64,000 nt of DNA from Bos javanicus. Its lineage: Eukaryota > Chordata > Mammalia > Artiodactyla > Bovidae. Below the pieces are notes generated by a model. It was not told the DNA's origin. It worked only from the letters and a program-made list of their open reading frames with translations, and did not search any database. Below are positions 55,056 to 64,000 of the stretch, in pieces. Each line of letters opens with the position of its first letter. Within the stretch, counting starts at the first letter, position 1. Made by a program: the position numbers and the translations under genes. The stretch is from positions 20,229,501-20,293,500 of the forward strand of contig NC_083884.1 in the NCBI RefSeq assembly GCF_032452875.1. Direction: 5' to 3'.

Positions 55056-58012
55056 TGAGGAGAAGGGGATGACAGAGGATGAGATGGCTGGATGGCATCA
55101 CTGACTCAATGGACATGAGTTTGAGTAAACTCTGGGAATTGGTGATGGACAGGGAAGCCTGGCGTGCTGCAGTCCATGGGGTCGCAAAGAGTTGGACAAA
55201 ACTGAGTGACTGTAATACAAAATCTTCCAGCAAACAAAAGCCCCAGTCCAGATGGCTTCACAGCTGAATTCTACCAAAAATTTAGAGAAGAGCTAACACC
55301 TATCCTGCTCAAACTCTTCCAGAAAATTGCAGAGGAAGGTAAACTTCCAAACTCATTCTATGGGGCCACCATCACCCTAATACCAAAACCTGACAAAGAT
55401 CCCACAAAAAAAGAAAACTACAGGCCAATATCACTGATGAACATAGATGCAAAAATCCTTAACAAAATTCTAGCAATCAGAATCCAACAACACATTAAAA
55501 AGATCATACACCATGACCAAGTGGGCTTTATCCCAGGGATGCAAGGATTCTTCAATATCCACAAATCAATCAATGTAATACACCACATTAACAAATTGAA
55601 AAATAAAAACCATATGATTATCTCAATAGATGCAGAGAAAGCCTTTGACAAAATTCAACACCTATTTATGATAAAAACTCTCCAGAAAGCAGGAATAGAA
55701 GGAACATACCTCAACATAATAAAAGCTATATATGACAAACCTCCAGCAAACATCATCCTCAATGGTGAAAAATTGAAAGCATTTCCTCTAAAGTCAGGAA
55801 CAAGACAAGGGTGCCCACTTTCACCATTACTATTCAACATAGTTTTGGAAGTTTTGGCCACAGCAATCAGAGCAGAAAAAGAAATAAAAGGAAACCAAAC
55901 TGGAAAAGAAGAAGTAAAACTCTCACTATTTGCAGATGACATGATCCTCTACATAGAAAACCCTAAAGACTCCACTAGAAAATTACTAGAACTAACCAAT
56001 GATTATAGTAAAGTTGCAGGATATAAAATCAACACACAGAAATCCCTTGCATTCCTATACACTAATAATGAGAAAACAGAAAGAGAAATTAAGGAAATAA
56101 TTCAATTCACCATTGCAACGGAAAGAATAAAATACTTAGGAATATATCTACCTAAAGAAACTAATGACCTATATATAGAAAACTATAAAACACTGGTGAA
56201 AGAAATCAAAGAGGACACTAACAGATGAAGAAATATACAATGTTCATGGATTGGAAGAATCAATGTAGTGAAAATGAGTATACTACCCAAAGCAATTTAT
56301 AGAGTCAATGCAATCCCTATCAAGCTACCAACAGTATTCTAATAATTTCACAATTTGTATGGAAATACAAAAAACCTCGAATAGCCAAAGTGATCTTGAG
56401 AAAGAAGACTAGAACTGGAGGAATCAACCTACCTGACTTCAGGCTCTACTACAAAGCCACAGTTATCAAGACAGTATGGTACTGACACAAAGACAGAAAT
56501 ATAGATCAATGGAACAAAATAGAAAGCCCAGAGATAAATCCATGCACATATGGACACCTTATCTTTGACAAAAGAGGCAAGAATATACAATGGATTAAAG
56601 ACAATCTCTTTAACAAGTGGTACTGGGAAATCTGGTCAACCACTTTTAAAAGAATGAAACTAGAACACTTTCTAACACCATACACAAAAATAAACTCAAA
56701 ATGGATTAAAGATCTCAATGTAAGACCAAAAAACTATAAAACTCCTAGAGGAGAACATAGGCAAAACACTCTCTGACATACATCACAGCAGGATTCTCTA
56801 TGACCCACCTCCCAGAATGTTGGAAATAAAAGCAAAAATAAACAAATGGGACCTAATTAACCTTAAAAGCTTCTGCACATCAAAGGAAACTATTAGCAAG
56901 GTGAAAAGACAGCCTTCAGAATGGGAGAAAATAATAACAAATGAAGCAACTGACAAACAACTAATCTCAAAAATATACAAGCAACTCCTACAGCTCAACT
57001 CCAGAAAAATAAATGACCCAATCAAAAAATGGGCCAAAGAACTAAATAGACATTTCTCCAAAGAAGACATACAGAGGGCTAACAAACACATGAAAAGATG
57101 CTCAACATCACTCATTATCAGAGAAATGCAAATCAAAACCACTATGAGGTGCCATTTCACACCAGTCAGAATGTCTGCGATCCAAAAGTCTACAAGCAAT
57201 AAATGCTGGAGAGGGTGTGGAGAAAAGGGAACCCTCTTACACTGTTGGTGGGAATGCAAACTAGTACAGCCACTATGGAGAACAGTGTGGAGATTCCTTA
57301 AAAAACTGGAAATAGAACTGCCTTATGATCCAGCAATCCCACTGCTGGGCATACACACTGAGGAAACCAGAAGGGAAAGAGACACGTGTACCCCAATGTT
57401 CATCACAGCACTGTTTATAATAGCCAGGACATGGAAGCAAACTAGATGTCCATCAGCAGATGAATGGATAAGAAAGCAGTGGTACATATACACAATGGAG
57501 TATTACTCAGCCATTAAAAAGAAAACATTTGAATCAGTTCTAATGAGGTGGATGAAACTGGAGCCTATTATACAGAGTGAAGTAAGCCAGAAGGAAAAAC
57601 ACCAATACAGTATACTAACGCATATATATGGAATTTAGAAAGATGGTAACAATAACCCTGTGTATGAGACAGCAAAAGAGACACTGATATATAGAACAGT
57701 CTTATGGACTCTGTTGGAGAGGGAGAGGGTGGGAAGATTTGTGAGAATGGCATTGAAACATGTAAAATATCATGTATGAAACGAGATGCCAGTCCAGGTT
57801 CGATGCACAATACTGGATGCTTGGGGCTAGAGCACTGGGACGACCCAGAGGGATGGTATGGGGAGGGAGGAGGGAGGAGGGTTCAGGATGGGGAACACAT
57901 GTATACCTGTGGTGGATTCATTTTGATATTTGGCAAAACTAATACAATTATGTAAAGTTTAAAAATAAAATTAAAAAAAAAAAAAACTGAGTGACTGAAC
58001 TGAACTGAACTG
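55056..58012 (+). mobile_element. BovB 3' tail, sense, split by a 2.8-kb L1
   Basis: 55056-55212 is BovB (GAGGAGAAGGGGATGACAGA ... ACTGAGTGACTG). After the L1 it ends at 57998-58012 with AACTGAACTGAACTG. The outer TSD AACTTTATG (55047-55055 and 58013-58021) confirms a single BovB insertion later opened by the L1. Confidence 0.95.
55213..57982 (+). mobile_element. Young bovine L1, 5'-truncated, with ORF2 reverse transcriptase
   Basis: Inserted in a BovB tail with a 15-base TSD AAAACTGAGTGACTG (55198-55212 and 57983-57997). A long open frame to 56228 encodes the L1 ORF2 RT: fingers (ATITLIPKPDKD, NYRPISLMNIDAKILNKILA), motif A (MIISIDAEKAFDKIQ), motif B (GTRQGCPLSPLLFNIVLE) and motif C (LSLFADDMILYIENP). 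It ends at a TGA where TGG is expected. The ORF2 C-terminal part is open again in the same frame at 56817-57638, including the cysteine-rich region (NKCWRGCGEKGTLLHCWWEC). The 3' UTR has the GGGAGGGAGGAGG block and a poly(A) tail. The endonuclease domain and ORF1 are absent. Confidence 0.97.
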
Positions 58013-58021
58013 AACTTTATG

Positions 58022-58483
58022 CAAAAAGATCTGTGTTAAGTGTATTTGTGGACTATGTTAGAACTAAAAAATTTCCCAGGAAGTGAAGAAACATTAGGTG
58101 CTTTCTTAAGAATACTGTAACTTCTTTCTCTTCCCTCTCTCTCTCTCTTTTCCTGCTCCCCCTCTTTCTCTCTCCCTCTCCCTACCTCCCTCTTGATCTC
58201 AGTTTCTCTTAATATCTCTTGCAAAATCCTAGGAAAACCATGGTGCTCACCTCCTGCCACATGTAGAAATATGCTTTTGAAGTGCGTCATTTGTATCTTG
58301 TTCTTACTAAGCCCTCTGGGAATCTGATATTGTCAAGAATCTTCTTAAAAACTGGTTTTCTTTTGGTTTCTGATTTACCTCTTAGTATTTCAAATAATTC
58401 CCTGTATTCTGGAATATACATTCTATTTCTTAAGGAATTCTCAAAGTTAGATCTTCAAACTCATTTTCCATATTTTTTCCCAC
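58022..58483. other. Single-copy stretch with CT tract
   Basis: A pyrimidine tract at about 58120-58195 (TCTCTCTCTCTTTTCCTGCT, CTCTCCCTCTCCCTACC). No gene. Confidence 0.5.
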
Positions 58484-58496
58484 AGTTTTAGCATTC

Positions 58497-58772
58497 TGCT
58501 GCTGCTACTGCTAAGTCACTTCAGTTGTGTCCAACTCTGTGTGACCCCATAGACAGCAGCCCACCAGGCTCCCCCGTTCCTGGGATTCTCCAGGCAAGAA
58601 CACTGGAGTGGGGTGCCATTTCCTTCTCCAATGCATGAAGTGAAAAGTGAGAGTGAAGTCACTCAGTCGTGTCCGACCCTCAGCAACGCCATGGACTGCA
58701 GCCTTCCAGGCTCCTCTGTCCATGGGATTTTCCAGGCAAGAGTACTGGAGTGGGGTGCCATTGCCTTCTCTG
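58497..58772 (-). mobile_element. Bov-A2 SINE, antisense
   Basis: CTG-type tail at the left, two Bov-A units, ending TTGCCTTCTC. A perfect 13-base TSD AGTTTTAGCATTC lies at 58484-58496 and 58773-58785. Confidence 0.95.
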
Positions 58773-58785
58773 AGTTTTAGCATTC

Positions 58786-59925
58786 GCTTCTATGCAAATG
58801 TTTTACAAATTCTTATTTCCATTTCAAAAAAATCTACTGTTTTATTTATTTTTTAAATTTCTAAACCCTAATGTGCTTTATCTTATATCAGTCTTAGTAC
58901 ATGTTTGGTGCTTGATGAATTAAAAAAATGTCGCTCATTATGCTCTCCTGAGTTCTGAACTCATTGACAAGTAGAGCAAAAGAATGGGCAGATTGAGAAG
59001 CCAAATCTAAACTTAATTAATGGAAAAGCTGTTTTGGAAAGTTTTGCTTATGCCTAATCCTAATGTTGAGACCCCCAAATCAGACAGATTTAGCCAGCAT
59101 CACTGACAGCTCTGGCCTAGGTCAGGACCCTCATGGAGGGGTTCAAGTTAGATCCTCTAGAACTGCTGGGTTGGAGATGGGACAGAGCAGAATACTTTCT
59201 AGAGACCACTCATCCAAAAGGAAAGAAGGTGGAAGGGGCAGGGATATTCTGCCAAGATCCTCTTTAAATGATTCTCCATCCTTTGGGGGGAGTGAGTGAG
59301 TAGAGAGAGACTAGGAAGGCTATACTAATGACACTCCTTCCACACAGGAGGAAACTCAAGGAGGGAAAAGAATGGATATTCACACCATCAAGATACGTAA
59401 CTGAATTCATTGACTACCAGTTCTCCCTTTCTGCCTTTTTCCTTTATGGTCTAAGATGTTTTGTTTTCTGCCAAAAGAAATTGCATATTTCCACTTCACA
59501 TTTTTCAGAGCATTTATTTATCTTATATTTTGCTTCATGTTCTTCTGTTTTGGCCATCTACCATCTTCTTTTCTTTTATTTCCAATCATCAGTAATGCAT
59601 TCTATACTCTTGATTTGTTCCTGGGTTGTTATAACCTTTCTGATTTATTTTTCTCCCTCATTATATTGGACTTCAATCTCTATTTCAGGAAAGTGAGTGC
59701 TTTTCTGTGTACACAATTTTCACTGGGTTTAGTTCTATTTAGTTCCTCCTTCATATACCATATTTAGGGAGAATATTTTCTAAAGATAATACAGTGTGAT
59801 ACTTATCACAATGGCTAAGAGCATAAGCAATGGAATCCATGGAACATGAGCTAAATTTTTATGTCTGTCAGTAAATGGCAACAGAAAATTGAGTAAATTA
59901 CTTTTCTCTCAGAGAATGAGAAAAA
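58786..59925. other. Single-copy stretch
   Basis: Overlapping frames at 59328-59767 translate AT-rich DNA without a known domain. I see no gene. Confidence 0.45.
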
Positions 59926-59929
59926 GGAA

Positions 59930-60735
59930 TTTGAACAGATCAATAAGCAATAAAGAAGCTGAAATGGCCATTGAAGTTTTCCTTTCTCAAGTCTACAGCC
60001 CTGGAAGGTTTTACATGTGAGCACTACCAAACCTTCAAAAAAAAGAACTATTTTCTGTTTTATATGGGAACACATGCAAAATTTATAAGTAGATTATTGG
60101 CTAAGTGAATTTGATAATTCAAAATACTAGATTATGAAAATGTAGGTTTTATCACAAAACATTAGTTTTTCAATATCTTAAAATCAATTAATATATTTAA
60201 GATATTAACAGGCTAAATGAGAACAATCATATATTACTTCAGTCAATGTAGAAAAAGCATTTGATAAAGTTAAATTTTTGTTAAAAATAAAACTCTTAGC
60301 ATACTAGGATAAGGAAAAAAACTTCCTTAATTTAAAAAGGTTTTATAGCCCAAGCCCTAACGAAATACTGTATTCATTCTCTTTAAGACAGGGAAAGTAA
60401 CAAAGAACTCAGTCATCATTAGTATGTAAAAGAATATTGAAAATTCTGTCCAATTGCATAAGAAAAGAAACAAAAGACTGGCATAAGACTTAAAGGAGAA
60501 GAAATACAACTCACTCCTTATAGATTGTATGATCACCCACCTAGAAAAAGCAACGACAGAACAACAAACAATTAGAGCTAATTAGTAGTATCTATTAGTT
60601 CTGGAGAGAAAAACAATTTGCAAAGCAATAACCACAAGAAAAAAAAAATAGCTGAAATGTTCTTCATAATGACACATTACAAATAACAAGAGTTTAACCT
60701 AATTAAAATTACAAATGAACTGTCTGAGGACATAG
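59930..60735 (+). mobile_element. Ancient L1 ORF2 remnant, sense
   Basis: Decayed RT-region sequence: CAGATCAATAAGCAATAAAG, then GAAAAAGCATTTGATAAAGT (a degenerate motif A, AEKAFDK) and ACAAAAGACTGGCATAAGAC. Many stops and indels; L1M-age. Confidence 0.7.
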
Positions 60736-61599
60736 AAAGACCACAGATGATCTGGCATTATGGGGAGCTATTCCACCAACTTCTCTGATGAGTTAGAAGT
60801 ATATTCATGCCAATTCACAGCCATTGTCGGTTGTGCCTCGTGTTACTAGGCATTATCCTAGGTAATGGCCACAGAGCCACTCCACCACAGAACGGAGCCT
60901 GTGCTGAAACGCGTACTCCAGGATTACAGGAGGGACAAGAAAAGCTACTGGAGAAGAGCTAGACATTGTTGTAGAATACATATATATGTGAATGAAGAAT
61001 CTATGGACTTTTCAGCTAAAGCAATAATAAAGATGACGAAGCTGTTACCATGGGCTATGATGAGAAAAACTGGATCTTCTCACATGAAGTGCTTTTAGAG
61101 AGCATCTCTCCCAATGCCATAAAGTAGAATATGGAATATGTGATTAGGGATGATTCAGGGATCTGAGGGGATTGTTTGCCATTTCTAAAGCTGGTGGTTA
61201 TGTACAGTAGTTCATTTAATTATTCTTTTAAAAAATACATGTAAGTTACATATATTCTCTGTGTACTCCATTATATATAATATATATATAATACTCCATT
61301 TAGATAAAATGGAAATATATATACATGTTTTCATATATAAGCAAAGAGAAGTTTTAAAATATATTTAAAATTTTATAACATTATGTATTTTTGGTTAAGG
61401 AAAAAATGCTGTAGAGAAGGGAAGTAGATATTTTTAACTTTCCAATCATGTAATTTTATTATATATTAAATAATAAGTTAATCATTTAAAAATAAATTTC
61501 AACAAAAGACTACTGAAAGAACATCAAATTTAGACAACTTAAAAATGAAATGTTGAAAAAGCATGAAATTATAGAAAAAACTATAAAAATAATGTCAAG
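60736..61599. other. Unrecognised stretch between ancient L1 segments
   Basis: 60760-61200 is GC-richer than its surroundings and contains a 77-codon frame from ATG at 60865 (MATEPLHHRTEPVLKRVLQD and on) with no domain I know. It may be an old repeat or an unidentified retrocopy. 61200-61500 is AT-rich with TATA runs. Confidence 0.35.
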
Positions 61600-62800
61600 A
61601 TGTAAAAGGACAAAAAGTTCTAATTGTATAGGAAGATATCAGTTTACTTAATTATTCCATATACTCAATCAAAATCAAGTAAAATTTAATGGAACTCAAT
61701 AAGTCTATTTTTCAAGTATAATGGAAAGGTGTAATATAGCCATAATAATTTTGTGAACCTGTTCTACCAAGTATAAAGAGAAATTAAAAACATAATAATT
61801 AGGACAGTGTAATTGGTTTAAAGATATAGAAGGAGACTCATCAATAAAAAGAAAAGAAAACTAAGAAATAGGCCCTTATAAAGAGTGGTGATAAATGACA
61901 GGGCTACCATTGGTGATCAGGATAAGAGAAAGGACAATTCAGTAAATGGTACTGGAACTACTCATGATATATTATGACTACTCATATGTTATGATAAACT
62001 CATAACAAAAATATCTTCTAAGGATTTAAAGATAAATTGGAAAGTAAGGATTATAAATGTTAGAAGGACATTTAGGAAAATATCTTCATGACTTGGGGGT
62101 TGGGAAAATTTTTCTAAGAAGTTAAAAATGAAAACTTTAAATTAAAAGCTAAATTAAAAAACATGTATGCATCAACAAATAATAATACAAGATGCAAACA
62201 TAACCTTGGAGATAATTTTCACAAATACTAATATTGAGAATTTATAATGATTTACTGTAAATCAATAAGAAAAAGGTAACTCTACAGGATAATAATCAAA
62301 TATATTATATATATATATTTAGACATTTCTCAAAACAGGAAACCTGAATTATTATAAAGAAATGAAAAATAAATTCTTTACCTCATAGGTAACCAGGTAA
62401 CTACATCATGAAACCTCAACGATAATAAGATCATCACACACTCTAGAAACTAGGACACATTAAAATATTAGAAGACCAGTATTGGCAAAAATGCAGAATT
62501 CTGTGAACACATTAACTTTCCTTGAAATACTGTAAATTGCTTCAACTACTTACCAAAAAGACAGAAAACCACTTTGACAATTAGGTTAAAATGCGTACAC
62601 ACTTTTCTCTAGCAATTTCTCTCCTGGAAAGATTCAAATTTAGATAAATATATTCACGTACAAGAATGCTCTAGCTTCATTTCTTTGTAGTTAAGAAATT
62701 TAAAAATCCTTGAAATAACATAAATTAAGAAATGCAGTGAAATTATTAGAGCTATATTTATAATATTTGTATACATATCCTTAATTTATATAAAAATGTG
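61600..62800 (+). mobile_element. Ancient L1 ORF2 3' part, sense
   Basis: Sequence resembling the downstream ORF2 of old L1: AATATCTTCATGACTTGGGG, TTTCTCAAAACAGGAAACCT, AGACCAGTATTGGCAAAAAT, AACCACTTTGACAATTAGG. Heavily mutated. Probably the same element as 59930-60735. Confidence 0.65.
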
Positions 62801-63190
62801 TATAATTCTCAGAAACTCTGAGAGTGAGAATGGAGCAGCTAGTTGCTGGATGAACTCAGTGGTCTGGCAAAGGGAATATGGGTGGGGTGCCCAGAGCATC
62901 TATGATAGCCTTCCACTTGTAGCACTCAGATCTTCTTACTTCTCACATTGATTTACTACCTTCAGGCACAACTTATTTTGATTTCTAGTTGGTTACAATT
63001 TCTAGGAAGAGTAGGGTTTTATAATCTGTCACTCCTTCGGCTAGCATTTCTGCTTATCCAGATGGCTTGCCCAGAGGGTGGCCATCTGATGGGTCATGGC
63101 TTATAAGGCTCTTATCAGGCTCTGTCTGCTCTACTTGTACAATTAAAACTGGACAACCCTAACTGATGAATCTATTTGCAGAGCAGGAAT

Positions 63191-63477
63191 AGAGATGCAG
63201 ACACAGAGAACAGACTTGTGGACACAGTGGGGGAAAGATAAGGTGGGAGAAATGGAGAGAGTAACTTTGAAATAATATACTACCATGTGTAAATGAAATA
63301 GCTAGTGGGAAGCTGCTGTACAGCACAGCGAGCTCAGCTTGGTGCTTTGTGATGACCTAGAGGGGTGAGCTCAAGAGGGAGGGAATACATATACACTTAC
63401 AGCGGATTTGTGTTGTTGTACAGTAGAAACCAGCACAACCTTGTAAAGCAATTATCCTCCAATTAAAAAAAAAATTG
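63191..63477 (+). mobile_element. Artiodactyl L1 3' UTR, sense
   Basis: AGATGCAGACACAGAGAACA, AGCTCAGCTTGGTGCTTTGT, ACCAGCACAACCTTGTAAAG and a poly(A) run (63464-63475). Same subfamily as 29101-29321 but longer at the 5' side. Confidence 0.88.
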
Positions 63478-63700
63478 GATGTACCATGCTCTAGTGAAAT
63501 GGTCACATCTGAAATGTCAGTGACAATTGAGATTAATCTCGGTTAGGTTTGCCATAGTCTACTTTCATCCACCACACATTAGCTAATTTTTCTAGGGGTT
63601 AAACTGATGACTTAAAAAGGAATATGATAAGAACCACTACCCCTGCATCCTTGTGTCATTGGAAGTCACACTTATTTCTGCTATTCCTCACTTTTGTTGA

Positions 63701-64000
63701 GGTTCAGTCACTCAGTCCTGTCCAACTCTTTGCAACCCCATGGACTGCAGCACACCAGGCTTCCCTGTCCTTCACCATCTCCCTGAATTTGCTCAAACTC
63801 ATGTCCATTGAGTTGTTGATGCCATCCAGCCATCTTGTCCTCTGTTGTCCCCTTCTCTTCCTGCCTTCAATCTTTCCCAACATCAGGGTCTTTTCTAATG
63901 AGTCACCTCTTCGCATCAGGTGGCCTAAGTATTGGAGCTTCAGCATCAGTCCTTCCAATGAATATTCAGGACTGATTTCCTTTAGAATTGACTGCTGAAG
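63701..64000 (-). mobile_element. BovB 3' end, antisense, cut by window edge
   Basis: GGTTCAGTCACTCAGTCCTG through GATTTCCTTTAGAATTGACT. The minus strand reads KLQYLGHLM and QQRTRWLDGIN (63704-63958). It continues beyond the window. Confidence 0.9.

Noticed and set aside
55206..56228. 340-codon frame as a host gene
   Set aside because: It contains L1 ORF2 RT motifs, and its first codons come from a BovB tail; it is part of a TSD-bounded L1.
59328..59767. Two overlapping frames of 100-122 codons rich in F, L and S
   Set aside because: Typical of T-rich DNA in any frame; the two frames overlap and neither shows a membrane-protein family signature.
1..64000. CRISPR arrays, operons, phage or plasmid features
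   Set aside because: Repeats are dispersed retrotransposons, not regularly spaced; there are no ribosome-binding sites with gene runs. The window is mammalian nuclear DNA.

Overview
The window is nuclear DNA from a ruminant, most likely a bovid. The evidence is direct: it is packed with BovB (RTE-type LINE) copies, Bov-A/Bov-A2 and Bov-tA SINEs with their AGC/CTG-rich tails, and L1 copies ending in the artiodactyl/bovine L1 3' sequence. I find no intron-containing host gene, no tRNA or rRNA gene, no CRISPR array and no bacterial or plasmid-like organisation. The species cannot be fixed from the sequence alone.

Layout. 1-6.4 kb is a retrotransposon cluster in which an old L1 has been broken by four later insertions. 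6.4-9.6 kb is mostly single-copy AT-rich DNA. 9.6-23.5 kb alternates single-copy DNA with BovB copies (9.9-11.0, 19.4-21.3, 22.2-23.5 kb), SINEs and L1 3' ends. 24-26.3 and 28.0-30.7 kb are mainly single-copy, separated by a BovB copy with a long open reverse-transcriptase frame (26.7-28.0 kb). 29.0-31.2 kb holds two insertions whose 5' junctions carry inverted duplications. 32.5-41.6 kb is dense nested BovB, L1 and SINE. 41.6-45.2 kb is single-copy. 45.2-46.8 kb is an intronless retrocopy of CHMP4B. 46.9-52.2 kb is a nearly complete BovB followed by two L1 fragments. 55.0-58.0 kb is a 2.8-kb L1 inserted in a BovB tail. 59.9-62.8 kb holds an ancient decayed L1. The right edge cuts through another BovB.

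The only host-protein-coding sequence is the CHMP4B retrocopy. Its frame is open over 224 codons, the length of CHMP4B (an ESCRT-III membrane-scission subunit). The parental ATG reads ACG, and the last residues differ from the human protein as I remember it. Everything else that translates is retrotransposon reverse transcriptase or endonuclease, or chance reading of repeats. Target-site duplications (TSDs), many seen directly, order the insertions: old L1 first, then BovB and CHR-type SINE, then Bov-tA, Bov-A2 and the young bovine L1.

The observations most worth following are the CHMP4B retrocopy and the two inverted-duplication junctions (29031-29100 and 31003-31040). The latter look like products of template switching or snap-back during target-primed reverse transcription.
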